A stretch of DNA of 64,000 nucleotides from Poronia punctata (taxonomy: Eukaryota; Ascomycota; Sordariomycetes; Xylariales; Xylariaceae): positions 41,745-105,744 of the forward strand of contig MU401587.1 in NCBI GenBank assembly GCA_022579005.1, in the 5' to 3' direction. Shown here in pieces: positions 25,337-36,765 of this stretch; positions within the stretch are counted from its first letter, which is position 1; each line of letters opens with the position of its first letter. The notes under the pieces were generated by a model. It did not search any database, had not been told where the DNA came from, and was given only the letters and a program-made list of their open reading frames with translations. The position numbers and the translations under genes are program-made.

Positions 25337-25961
25337 GGTGCAATATAAGGTAACAAGCACACGTTCTCTTGTTGTAGGTATACGTCGTGACCCTGGAAAC
25401 CACTGTTTAACGTACGTGTAGGTAGCTTCACTTTTGTATTTTAGCGCCTGCTTTGGCGGGGTGACTTGGGGATCGAAAAAGCTGGCGACCCATTATAGCT
25501 TATCTTATCACACACATCATCATCAGGGATCTAGAATTATGGATCGTGTTTTCTCACCTAACCCACCGCTATTCCCCGATGTGACTCTGATCGGCTTTTG
25601 CTTTCTATTGGCCAGCTGCGATATGGGTATCGTACCTACCTATTCACAATGGAATTGTCTTGGCAACGGGTTCCTGCCATCTCCATCGTTCAGATTCGTG
25701 TCGAGTGATAGTCACTCCATTGCACCTACCCAACCCCAAAGCCATGGAGAATCAAAAAGCTTCCCTCTTACTCGCAAGGAAGGTACCTACCTGTTGGCCT
25801 AGTTGACACCTGTACTTTATCCAAGGGCTGTCTGTCGGTTCTTCACCGTTTCCGACTCAAATTGATGAAGATTGCTCATTCAGTCTGTATTCGAGCCGAT
25901 TTCTAAGATATGTGAGCACTTACAAATAATTGACGGTGAAATAACGGTATTTGTATCAGAC
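25337..25961. promoter_or_regulatory. Divergent promoter region RSA4 / MSH4
   Basis: The 625 bp between the two start codons must contain both promoters and leaders. No single element can be assigned. One gene is a growth-linked ribosome factor and the other is meiosis-specific, so independent control is expected. Confidence 0.5.
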
Positions 25962-28900
25962 ATGTCGTCCGGCCGAGCGGTTTCTTCTCCTAGGGCTGGG
26001 CAGTTCACATCTTCCGAGAGAAGTTCTTCCCTCGCACGGCCGGTATCTCGCTCTTTGTCGTCTTCTCTCGGCCCACCAGAATCCTCATTGTCGTATCAGT
26101 CTCTCATCGCACCGCCACGGCCTTTAACTTCGACAAGTGCCAGTCAATCCTACTACTCTGAGGGTGTATCTCGTTCTGTGACAAGTTCTTCTCATCCTTC
26201 GCGCCGGCGGCGTCAACTGAGTACGGCTTCTGGACGAAAGTCTCGTGCCAATTCGTCCCTCTGGAGCTCTGATTCGCAAACTGTCATCTGTGCTGTAGCT
26301 GAAGCACGGGGTGTTTCCCCGTCGGTTGGCCTTGCCTTCTTGAACATCACCACCAACGAGGCTGTTTTGAGCCAGTTATGTGATACGCAATTTTATGTCC
26401 GGACGGTACACAAGATCCAAATGTACGAGCCGGCCACTATCCTCATGGTAAATACGGCGATGCCGCCAAACCAGAAATCCAATCTCTTGTCTATCCTCGA
26501 AGTAGAGCTACCTGATACAACAATCGAAGGAATCGACCGTAAGTATTGGTCCGAACACGCCGGGCTAGAGTTTATCCAGAGCTTGGCCTTTCGAGATGAT
26601 CTCGAGGCAATCAAGGTTGCGATTGGCGGCAACTTCTATGCAACTTGCTCATTTGCTGCTGTGAGTGACCCCAGACCTTTTTTTGGTAGCCTTGCAAGTT
26701 CTGAACATGCGTAGGTAGTGAAATACGTAGAGTTGTCGTGTCGGGTTTCAATAGCGGCCCATTCGCTACGGGTTCGATATCAGCCGTCGGAAGACACTGT
26801 GATGATTGACATATCGACTATTCACTGTCTGGAGCTAATCCAGAATCTGCATGAACCGAGATCAAAGGACTGTCTGTTTGGTCTGCTGAACGAGTGTTTG
26901 ACCCCTATGGGATCCAGGATGTTGCGGAGCAATATCATACAGCCTTCGAGCCAGGTAGAGAGTACACTCATGCCACGCTATGACGCGCTAGACGAGCTCA
27001 CTGTGAAAGAAGACATGTTCTTCGACATTCGTAAAGGTGCTGCTCATGGAAGCCGAGTTTGGCGGGAAATGCTAACTTCATTTAGCGCTGAAAGGTTTCG
27101 CAGACGTTGAGAAACTTCTGACAAGCGTAGGTCCCCTTCCACCTCATCACGCTGATAGAGGCTGACCCAGAAAAAGCTCGTCATCATACCACAACAGTCA
27201 TCGATATATTCCTCCGAATTTGCAATCGATCTCGTCCTGAAAACCAAAGCCTTCGTTACTGCTATTCCACCATTGAATATGGCGTTAGCTGCAGCCCGAA
27301 GTGATCTCTTGCGACGAATCCATGAGTTATGTCGCCCGGAACTGACACAACCAGTTGTAGATTTAATCGCGGGAACAGTAAACGATGATGTCACGGCGAT
27401 GAAGGCGCCTGTTGATATGCGAAATCAGAGGACGTACGCTGTAAAGGCAAGTCCCATCTGGAAAGCGCTGCTATTTTCCTATCTGACGTTGGATAGGCTG
27501 GCGTCCACGGCCTCTTGGATGTCGCTCGACAGACATATAAGGAGGCCACCGATGATGTCTACCAGCACGTGGAGGAACTCAGTAGTAAGTCTGTAACATG
27601 ATGCGAAAATGAGGGTCTAATGGTACGAAATAGGTGAGCATGGGATCGGCGTCGAAGTCAAGTTTGATAACCGCCGAAAGTTCTGGCTGAGAATCGAGCA
27701 AAGCGACTTCGAGGGTCGGCAAATGCCAGACGTCTTCATCAATCAACTCGCCAGAAATCGGTGGATTGAATGTCAAACGCTGACTCTAGTCCAGCTCAAT
27801 AATCGCGTTACTGACTCACATAATGAGGCTGTAATGCTAAGCGACCAGGTTATCCAACAACTTCTCGACTCTATTCGCGAGTATGTGCCAGAACTTTTTC
27901 GTGTATGCGAAGGAATCGCGCTCCTAGACATGATTGCGTCCTTCGCGCAGTCCGCAACGACAAGAGATTACGTACGACCTGAGATAGGCGACACATTAGC
28001 CTTGAAAGCTGCACGGCATCCGATTTGCGAACGGGCAAGTACTCCTGTTTTGGGGGTTCACGTTTCCATGGCTAAAACTATCTCTAGTTGAATCCGGAGC
28101 GGTTCGTTCCAAACGATGTATACGCCAACGAACAACATCGGTTTCAGATCATCACGGGATGTAATATGAGTGGCAAGAGCACTTATATAAGGACGGTCGC
28201 TCTCATCCAGGTCATGGCCCAGATTGGCTGCTTTGTCCCAGCACAGTATGCCAGCATCGCCATTGTCCATCAACTATTTGTCCGTATGTCCACCAATGAC
28301 AGCATCGAGGCGAACATGTCGACTTTCTCCCTTGAGATGAGGGAAATCGCTTTCATTCTAAGGTGTGTAAAGCCCTTGTAGCAGTCTCGAAGAAAAAAAA
28401 GTGGCCTAATGTGTTTTAGGAACATCAACAATAAGAGCCTTGCTATTATCGATGAGCTGGGCCGTGGTACCAGCTCGAGAGACGGCCTAGCCATTTGTCT
28501 TGCTATATCTGAAGCTCTTATTCAGAGCGGTTCTATGATTTGGTTTGCAACTCATTTTGCAGAGCTAAGTAAGAAAGCCACCCTCATCTTTGGAGCTCTG
28601 ACACAGATTTAATGCAATTTGACAGCCAAAATTCTGGGTACCCGGCCCGGTGTGCTCAATCTCCACCTGGCAACCGATATATCCCGTCCATCCCCAGCTC
28701 AAAGCACGTCCCGTATGACGATGCTGTATAAGATCGAATCCGGTCCGGTCAAGGAAAAGAACTATGGCCTCCATCTTGCAAAAGCAATGGGATTCCCAGC
28801 GACTTTTGTTGATGCCGCAGAGGACGTCTCGCGGACGCTGACGCAGTCTACTGAACAAAGGAAGAACGCATCCAAGTCGAGAAAACTTCTTCGGCAGCGC

Positions 28901-29056
28901 AGATTGATTTTGAACCTGGTCGAATCACTCAAACAGTTCCAGAACTCTGGGATGGATGATAAGGCTTTGGGAAGCTATCTTCGACATCTCCAGAATGAGT
29001 TTGTTGTGCGGATGGAGAATATCGACGTCGAAGCGGAGGTGCAAATGAGTGAGTAA
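25962..29056 (+). CDS. MSH4: Meiotic MutS homologue MSH4
   Basis: Msh4 pairs with Msh5 to form a clamp that stabilises crossover intermediates in meiosis; it lacks the mismatch-binding domain I. Nine exons with matching phases: 25962-26660, 26715-27036, 27086-27126, 27171-27446, 27497-27584, 27634-28034, 28088-28362, 28420-28568 and 28626-29056, giving 893 residues. A Ser-rich N-terminus (about 1-100) precedes the connector domain (VICAVAEARG). Then come core/lever helices (NLHEPRSKDCLFGLLNECLTP region), Walker A GCNMSGKST (about 633-641) and the Walker B/signature IDELGRGTSSRDG (about 711-723) followed by FATHFAEL. All are intact, so the gene looks functional. Two introns use GCAAGT donors (27447 and 28035) and one a weak GTGCTG donor (27037). 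The start at 25962 is the most reasonable, but upstream in-frame codons exist. Confidence 0.93.
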
Positions 29057-29528
29057 TTATACTACTTCATCTGAAATTCTCCCCATCAGCCTGGACTTGC
29101 TCTCACTCGTGTCTACCTTGGCTATCTCACATACGAAATCTTTATAATCGACTGGCTTTAGCCTTCAGAAGCGAAGGTATTGTGCATTGAACACTGCGCT
29201 GTGGACAATGACTACAGCAATATGGCGTAATCTGTCTAAGGTATGTGATATATGTCCGTAGGCCACGCGATCATGGTATTCAGTTGCGAGGCCTTTGTTC
29301 TTCTCTCATGATATTACCATAAGAGCCTGCCGACGCACGAAGTTCCCGAGTTTGCAAAGTTCTGTCTAGTGGCGTTCAGCATGGTACAGAATTTTGTCCA
29401 GTCACTACAGTAGCACTGAGCTACTTGGATACGGAATGATGATACGTGATCCTTGCGTGAGCAAGTCATTATGGTATATTAACCTAAATACTCACAACCC
29501 GAGACCATATCCCCCTATCCGAGTATAA
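29057..29528. other. Convergent intergenic region MSH4 / monooxygenase
   Basis: 472 bp between two 3' ends. No coding or RNA gene support. Confidence 0.5.
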
Positions 29529-31358
29529 TCAACTCAACCAGTTCAAAAAGTCTCCGAACCCCTCCAAGTCGCCAATAGCCGCCACGTAACCATCTGGACG
29601 GATATAGGCAAAACCGGGGCTAGAGAAGCCGTATGTTTTATGCAAACGGTGGCTAAACGGTATGCCGTCGACTCTTTCTTGGACGACAATATGGACATGG
29701 GCCATGTCAATATTGCTTGCCTCGAAACTTACCGCCACACGTTTTAACTCTTCCACTACAGAGCTATGCCGAACCGCACCTGAGAAAAGTACGAGGTTAT
29801 ATGATTCAATGCCCAAGAGCTTGTAGAATCGTTTTGTCTCGCCTTTGATATCGACATCGCCGTCTGGGGCACGGGCGCCCGCCTTAACTGGCCTTCCAGC
29901 GGCCGGCCCTTTCATTACGAGGGAACTGTTGTGGTAGCTGATACCGAACTGGGAGACGAAGTTGTAGAACGACGCGCGCTTCTCCTTTGTGGCGATATAA
30001 GGTGCTAGCCACGAGAGAGTCCAGCTACGGAGATAAAGAGCTATCGGGTTCTTAATGCTCGTGAGCTTGAATATCTTGTCCGTCTTTGCCACAAGATTTT
30101 CCCCGATATGCCGACGCTCATCGTCGAACGTATCCAGAAGACTGTCAGGGCGGTCCCCGCGGACCACGCTCGCCAGCTTCCAGCCGAGGTTGACGGCGTC
30201 TTGTAGACCTGTGTTGAGCCCTTGCCCACCTACAGGGGAATGTATGTGGGCGGCATCGCCAATGAGAAAGACGCGACCGTCGCGGTACGAGTTCACGATA
30301 CGGTGGTGCAGTCGGAAGTTGGTTAACCAAGTCACATTGGTCACTTGGCCGCCCCCAGGGAGTTTCCTTCGGACTAGCTCTTTTACCTCATCGATCGTTG
30401 GTGCTGTGCCCAAACGTTGGGACCGCGATGCCATGATACGGACCCAGCCACCTGCCATAGGGAAGACAGCCAACAGTCCGGTTTTCAAGATGATGTGGTA
30501 ACGATCCCGAGCAAGCTGGAAGTGTTCGATATCCACTATGCCAGTCAGAGTTAGTATCTGATCGCATATCCAGCGTGCTTGAGGGGTTTGACTTACTATC
30601 GCATAGTAGGAACTCCTCCGGATACATAGCCCCTGCAAATTCGATGTTTGTCGAAGATTTCCGCACGACGCTATGCGCACCGTCAGCGCCCACCACATAC
30701 TTCGCCCTGACGGCTTCCTCCGCCCCTGTCTCTATGTCACGTAGAGTGACGGTGACGCCGCTACTATGTGGGATTACACTTGTAGCCTCGAGGCTGCGCT
30801 CGACTCTACCACCGTACCGCTCTCTCAGACAGTCGTCCAGGTACGTTTCCGTGTCGACTTGGGAAACCAGGCAAGGGAACCCGAACTCGGAGTCTCGGTG
30901 GTTGGCGACATCGTCGACTTCAAAATCTAGCACCGGTTTGTTGTTCAGCCACACCATGGGCCCGCCCGTGAGAGTTCCCTTCTCGTATAGCTTTCGGACC
31001 TCGCCGTGCCGGTTCATCACTTCGAAGCTGCGTGGTTGGACAATAAGGGAGCGTGACTTGTCGGAACGCTGCGGCGCTTTGTCTACAACGCGAAAGTAAA
31101 ACCCCTGCGCTGCTAGCTCAAGGGCGAGCACTGCGCGTCAGGGTGTTAGTGATGGCTTTTTGGCTCAAGCAAGACCTTAAAAGACGTTGGAACGGAAAAG
31201 TAGCCGGTTTGTATAAGACCATATCCCACGGAGTATGATGAAAGCGATGCTAGGTTCAGGTAACTTCAGGATGGTGAAAAGATAGATCACCTACTGGTGC
31301 CTGCTGGCCCGGCGCCAACGATGAGGACATCGAGTTCTTTCTCTATACCTATACTCAT
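29529..31358 (-). CDS. FAD-dependent aromatic-ring-type monooxygenase
   Basis: Group A flavoprotein monooxygenase, phenol hydroxylase / MhpA type, using NAD(P)H and O2 to hydroxylate an aromatic or polyketide-like substrate. Three exons: 31358-31295, 31130-30597 and 30535-29529, giving 534 residues. The first 164 bp intron (GTAGGT...GCAG) falls just after the dinucleotide-binding GAGPAG (residues 15-20). Further signs are YVVGADGAHSVVRK (the DG motif), GDAAHIHSPVGGQG (about 292-305, FAD ribityl contact) and a C-terminal thioredoxin-like segment ending in a region with YIRPDGYVAA. That segment is the usual dimer domain of phenol hydroxylase relatives. No signal peptide. No polyketide or degradation genes are adjacent, so the substrate cannot be inferred. 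Confidence 0.9.
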
Positions 31359-32042
31359 GCTGACAGGCTGCTAAGGTGTATCGTTTGCTATACTACTCGA
31401 CCTACAGTGACTGAAAAGACCGTGAAGTGGGATAAACACAGCCTTGGACGACACATCCATCTACATATATTGGCGTTTTACCACTCAGTGCGTTCTTGAC
31501 CGACGCCTAAGTCCCGACCGGCCTCGCATAATACCACCTTGTCCGAGCCATGTTCTTTTTGCACAAGACGATAGACGGACGGCAAATCAAAGCATGCCAT
31601 TGTATAATCCACCATGTTCAAGGGCTTGCGAAGGATGACCTGCCGTCTGGGCATACCGATTAGCATGGCGCACACCGCATACATGTGGGCCACTTTTGGC
31701 CGTCTCCTCTATTATAGGCAAATATTGTCTGGGTTAGGTAAAGTAGATAGGTAAATCCGTGGATTCAACCCCCTGGAGACCACCTCCCACGTCAGTCTCC
31801 ACGCCTTAGTTCCCGTCTGGCCGGCCCACGAACGGAACGACGATGGCTTTTGCACCATTTCTTACATTCAATAGGCGCATCAGCTAGCACTGGAATCACA
31901 TGGGCAAGCGTCTAACTCACTTACCTTACAAGACAAGAAGAGACGAAAAGAAGCCATTGCGGATCGACGAGATGTCAAACCCAGGGGAGCAACCGGCGCG
32001 ATATCAAGAACGTAAACATAGCACCGTCGTTCAATTGTCTCC

Positions 32043-32063
32043 GGGGGGGGGGGGGGGGGGGGG
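32043..32063. repeat. Poly-G run (21 nt) left of the gap
   Basis: Uninterrupted G homopolymer. It is followed by about 100 bases of G- and C-run-rich sequence of doubtful quality before the N run. Confidence 0.8.
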
Positions 32064-32166
32064 AAACGTTTTAAAAAAACCGGAACCGGCGGGGTATGGC
32101 AAAGTGGGGTGGGCGGGCCCGCAAGATGGTTAGTGGGCCCCCCCCGTTTGTAATGGGGACCACTAA

Positions 32167-32176
32167 NNNNNNNNNN
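32167..32176. other. Assembly gap (10 N)
   Basis: Ten Ns between low-complexity homopolymer sequence. The real length and content are unknown, so translated frames across it are meaningless. Confidence 0.98.
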
Positions 32177-32179
32177 CCC

Positions 32180-32218
<39 letters not shown>

Positions 32219-32247
32219 CCCGCGCCCCCCCCCCCCCCCCCCCCCCC
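32177..32247. repeat. Poly-C tract right of the gap
   Basis: Almost pure C for about 70 bases, broken by one T and a GCCCGCG patch. Together with the poly-G run on the other side this looks like a homopolymer sequencing problem or a genuine long G/C tract that stopped the assembly. Confidence 0.85.
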
Positions 32248-33394
32248 AAACGTGTTATACAATACCGGTACCTCCGGCTATGGCCTAAGTCGGGAGTCGG
32301 GACCGACATCTTGTTCCTGGGGCCCGCACCTTGTCTAATGGGACCTCATCAGCCAATCTCCTAACCACAATTAGCGTGTCGGGACCGAAGCGCAAGCGAG
32401 ATCCCAATCTATTACCGGGACTAGTAATAATTGATTTCCTAGTTGCTTGTCTGTTTTTGACTATCCCCCTCCATTATCAATACGGCACTTGTAAGAGCTC
32501 CTATGTTGTCCCTATCATGGGATGATGTTCATGAGACAGAGACACATCTGCTTATGATTATGGAGTATGCCCAAAGTTAAAACCGTAAGGGTCAAACAAA
32601 CAGCGACGATGCCGAATCAGCCGGGGGGGATTCTTCTGACACGTACACGGTACACGTAGTCTAGCGAACACCAGCTAAAAGGTATTACCTCTAAAATCCA
32701 TAAAGGTATTTTACTATTACAAGTTATAACACATTTTCAATCATAACCAACCTATGCCAAGACCCAACCGGCGACGCGACGCGACGCGACGCGAATCGAG
32801 CGAGCTTCTTGGTGTCTGACAATCGAAAGCTCCTTTTATCATGAACGTGTCGATCCTTCTCTGAAACATGAACATGAAATCTGACATGAAGAGGGATGTA
32901 AAATCATATACATGCTTACTCTATGACTATCAGGGCGGTTAATTTAGCCTCTGCTCTCGCTTTTTATTCAAAGAGTAGGAACCTTCCGAGTTTTCCGCAG
33001 TTGCCATGTTATGCGTTATCAGTCCGACTCATCGAACATATCGGTAATTTATAATATAGATAGAGATGGTGGAATAAGCTTACAAGTTGCGCATTTAGTT
33101 TATGTATATCTCTCAACGGAAAGGAAGCGTGTCCGAGAGGCGAGAAGATGATGAAACGGACCCCTATTCTTTCTACATCATGTATAAGCGCATTGAGATA
33201 TCTTGACCTGGTCAAGATCACTTCCCTGGACCATAGCCCAATCTTATATATACATTACATATGATAGACATTAGAGGCGGAAACACTACAAGTAGGTACC
33301 TAGGTAATGTGGGTTGGCCGGTACGTGGAAAACACAAGTCATCATCAGCCCTCCCACCCCAATCTATTATGCACCAAGACACGATCGTAGGTCG

Positions 33395-33720
33395 TCAGCG
33401 ACCACGCCAAACATCGAGTTTCGGCTTCGTCTTCAACAAATCATCGGCAACCTGTCTAGCGAGCTCGTCGGCCCCCAACCCATTTCGCATTCACCAGTAA
33501 ACCTCTCTTCTTAATCTTATCCACCACGGCGCTATAATGACTGTCTTCCGGAATAACAGTCTGCTGCGCGTTATCGAGCAATTTCATGCGCACGGCCCCC
33601 TTCATCAGCGTCTCGCAGTCAATGCCGAGAGGGGGCCAAGTTGACGTGTAACATGAGGGGCCTGGGACGCCGCGTACGTGACTCGCCAATTGAGCTTTCT
33701 CCTATAATATAACTTGTCAG
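33395..33720 (-). pseudogene. Decayed short-chain dehydrogenase (Ayr1-like) fragment
   Basis: On the minus strand, pieces of a classical SDR C-terminal half appear in order but in different frames. First comes a YAASQ motif near 33680 in the place of the catalytic YxxxK. Next is PLGIDCETLMKGAV with LLDN and IPEDSHY (about 33640-33510), and then GADELARQVADDLLK ending VWRGR and a stop (about 33470-33395). At least two frameshifts separate the pieces, one near the C-run at about 33630 and one near 33480. The catalytic Lys is replaced by Gln, and the N-terminal Rossmann half with GxxxGxG and NNAG is not recognisable upstream. Homology is inferred from family pattern only. An intron-containing gene seems less likely because no splice sites repair the frames. 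Confidence 0.5.
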
Positions 33721-34303
33721 CGCCATGTAGACAAAAGGAAATACAGTCGGAGAAGGCGGGCATATAGACAAGTGCCAGGGTTTCAGTTAAAATCCAAAAT
33801 TTCACATCAAGGTCGAGTGTGACTCAAATACAATCTAGCATTATTTTGGTGTGGTCATCACGAAATGGCGCTTGCAAAGGTATGATATGATAGGCTACTT
33901 ACGTCTTCGTCATGTCGGAAAGAACAATAATCCGCGTAGCAGAGTCGAGTTTATGATAAAATGCGAATCGGACTGGTTTTAGACGACAAGTAGGCTTGAC
34001 CATGGTCCTAGGTTTTCGTGTTAGGGATTTGCCATTGGCACTCGCAAGGCACACCTTCTTCATCTGCAAAGAATGGATTGTTGGTCAAACACGCAGGTCA
34101 TATTGTTACATGAGCACGGCAAGCAACATCCATCGTAAACCTAGAAGCACATATTAGCGACTATCAAGGAGCTGCGGCGAACCAGGCAACGAACGCAAAC
34201 TGGGTCTCATACCATAACTGTGAACTGATTAAAAGTGTCATCAATTCGATCACATAACATATGTACATAAATCATTAGACGTCCAAAAGGGCCTCGTTCA
34301 TTA
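33721..34303. other. Intergenic region right of the dehydrogenase remnant
   Basis: No gene supported. A 34-codon start-to-donor stretch on the minus strand (34003-33903, ending at GTAAGT) exists but leads to no recognisable continuation. Confidence 0.45.
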
Positions 34304-35129
34304 TTAAAACCGGTCGTCGGGCTTTTTCCACCCGGCCAGCCGGCTAACCTCTCCTATAGCTGACAGTACGTAATCGACAATAACTTTGATCATCCCCTGG
34401 CGCTTGTTCTTACTGCCATCGGCGTGGGACGGCTGTTCACTGCCGATGGTGGGCAGGACATTGTCGCTGGCCGAGAGGCTGACAAACAAGGCAAAGGGAA
34501 TAAGCCACACGCAGATGCCGAAGAAAGAGGCGATTTCGGCAAAGGTCGGTACGTCGGGTTGTTCGTACATGGATGACAATCTCGAATACGACCGCGCCTG
34601 CGCCTGGGAGAAATATCGGAACCAATAATAGTGGTTGACGAGTACAAGGACTGATATATGGGATTAGCATCACGAGAGACCGACAGACGCCAGATTGTTG
34701 TAGGGAACAGGCATACCGCATGAAGTAAGGAACAGAGGGTCTGTCAACCTCACAAAGGGGAACCTTCGCATGTTGCCCAAATAGACAGCATGAGAGGCAA
34801 CCCCCAGCACGGTCAACAGGATGGGGAGGCCATCGACCAGCCACAGAAGTAGTATTAGACCGACGACGAAGTATATTAACCGGGTAAGGAGTCGCTTTGC
34901 GAGCACGGTATGTTCTTCGACAAGTTCGGACAGATAATAAAGACCGGAGGCTACGGAGGAGGTTGCGTCAGTAAGACATATCCAAAGGTTTGGGTTTTGA
35001 GCTGTTGTCGTCATAGAGAGCGCGTCGAGTGAGCGAGGAAAGAAAGTTGCAGGACTCACCAATGGCCAAGGTCAAGAAACAGAAGCCCAGGACAGAGCCC
35101 AGATAGCCGACAAGAGGCAGAATCCACAT
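34304..35129 (-). CDS. SVP26: Svp26/Tex261-family ER-Golgi cargo receptor
   Basis: Svp26 (Erv26) is a multi-spanning protein of COPII vesicles that helps type II membrane proteins such as mannosyltransferases leave the ER. Three exons: 35129-35060, 34950-34717 and 34650-34304, with phase-matched GTGAGT/GTATGC donors, giving 216 residues (yeast protein about 228). Seen: MWILPLVGYLGSVLGFCFLTLAI as a first membrane helix across the start; the hallmark ASGLYYLSELVEEHT, with hydrophobic helices after it; FPFVRLTDPLFLTSC; and LVNHYYWFRYFS. The later VPTFAEIASFFGICVWLIPF and SLSASDN motifs are also typical of the family. The C-terminal tail is basic. The start lies about 700 bp from the divergent BUD23 start. 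Confidence 0.93.
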
Positions 35130-35830
35130 GTTGGCGGCTGCTTTTTATATGGACATTGTCTTTCGAATGCTTTATTTGGTGGGTTGGGGCAAAGCGCAAA
35201 AAAGAGAGAAATAGGCGTTGTTGCTCGGTAGTTAGTTGAGCTCTAGATTCAAGCAAGCACGTTGATGATGAAAGCGTGGCCCTTTCCCACTATGTAGGAG
35301 CTACGTAGATCTTTTTAGGTATGGTTTCTGCTCGTATTGGATACCTCCTATCTACTCGGTACGACACGTCATTGGGTCGTGAGGAAGTACGTACATGCCC
35401 TGTTGAAGCGTTGTACAAGAGCTCCTCCTCACCTACCAGTAGAAACCTACGAGTACCCAGTACGCATTTTAGGTACCGTAATTGTACCAGCAGGTCCAGA
35501 CCAGATCTCATAAGGAATTGTACATGTACCCCAAGCGGAAATTTCCCGGTCCGATAAGACAACGATAAGCTTGGCTCCACCAAAAAAGTTCGAAGCATTA
35601 TGGTACTCGTAGTGTGTGACCTTCACCTTCCAATCGATAGACGGGCGATTCCAGGAACCCTTGAAGGCCCTTGAAGCGACAACCTGCGACGCAGTTTAAG
35701 ACCTCTCCTCTGTAAATCTCACGGATTAGTTTCAATGTAAAAGGATCCGGCCAAATCGACAAAAGTCAAAACCATAGTAGACGACTAAAGAAAGACGCTT
35801 TGCCAAAATAATTAATTTCTATCCCTAACA
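35130..35830. promoter_or_regulatory. Divergent promoter region SVP26 / BUD23
   Basis: 700 bp with both 5' flanks. No specific element can be assigned. Confidence 0.45.
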
Positions 35831-36765
35831 ATGTCGCGGCCGGAAGATACACTGTAAAGACCCCTCCAACCCCACCATATATACATACATTTACCTAGGA
35901 CCTACAAATCAACGTTTACTCACCCATAACAACCCACTCCTTCAGGTCCGCCGACATACACTACGATGACACGGAAGCGCGTAAATACACAACGTCCTCG
36001 CGGATACAGAACATCCAAGCGTCGATGACCGAGCGCGCCCTCGAGCTTCTCGACCTGCACTCCCCATCCCTCATCCTCGACGTCGGTTGCGGAAGCGGCC
36101 TCTCGGGCGAGATCCTATCGGCCGTCCCGCCCAGCGAAGGGGGTCCCCACACGTGGATCGGCATGGACGTGGCGCCGTCGATGCTAGACGTGGCGCTGCA
36201 GCGCGACGTAGAAGGCGACCTGATGCTCGCAGACATCGGCCAAGGGGTGCCCTTCCGCGCCGGCACGTTCGACGCCGCCATCAGCATAAGTGCCATCCAG
36301 TGGCTATGTAATGCCGAGAGCAGCGAGATCTCGCCCATGGGGCGGTTATCGCGGTTCTTTGACGGCTTATACGCCAGCTTGAAGCGGGGCGGACGTGCCG
36401 TCTGCCAGTTCTACCCCAAGAATGACGAGCAGAAGAAGATGATCACGGGTGCGGCTGTGAAGGCCGGGTTCGGCGCCGGCTTACTAGAAGACGACCCGGA
36501 GACGAAGAATGTGAAATACTACCTCGTACTAACCGTCGGTGGTGGCTCGCTGGAAGGCAAAGGAGGCGATATCACGGGCGTGGTCAAGAATATGGAGGGC
36601 GTCGATATTCTGGATTCGAGAATACAGAAGAAGAGCGGCAAGGGCGAGCTCAAGAAGGGAAGCAAGGCTTGGATCCTTCATAAGAAGGAGCAGATGGAAC
36701 GGAAAGGAAAGGTCGTCAAGGCCACGTCCAAGTACACGGGACGGAAGAGGCGCATTGCATTTTGA
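35831..36765 (+). CDS. BUD23: 18S rRNA guanine-N7 methyltransferase Bud23
   Basis: Bud23 (human WBSCR22/BUD23), with partner Trm112, methylates a guanine at N7 in 18S rRNA and promotes 40S export. Two exons, 35831-35853 (23 nt) and 35946-36765, joined over a 92 bp intron (GTAAAG...TTCAG), give 280 residues. The N-terminus MSRPEDT then HYDDTEARKYTTSSRIQ is the family hallmark. The SAM-binding loop ILDVGCGSGLSGE lies at about 51-63, and the catalytic-domain segment with ISISAIQWLCNA follows. The C-terminal Lys/Arg-rich tail (GKVVKATSKYTGRKRR) is the conserved RNA-binding extension. The short first exon is easily missed by gene callers. Confidence 0.95.

Larger units (their letters stand above)
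31359..33394. other. 2 kb intergenic region containing an assembly gap
   Basis: Between the monooxygenase start and a dehydrogenase remnant. It contains the poly-G/N/poly-C block described separately and a short GCGAC tandem at about 32772-32795. No supported gene. Confidence 0.55.

Noticed and set aside
32071..32338. Pro- and Gly-rich open frames across the gap
   Set aside because: They are translations of homopolymer C/G and Ns.
33903..34003. 34-codon ATG-to-GTAAGT stretch on the minus strand, exon-like
   Set aside because: No downstream exon gives a recognisable continuation; kept only as a note beside the SDR remnant.
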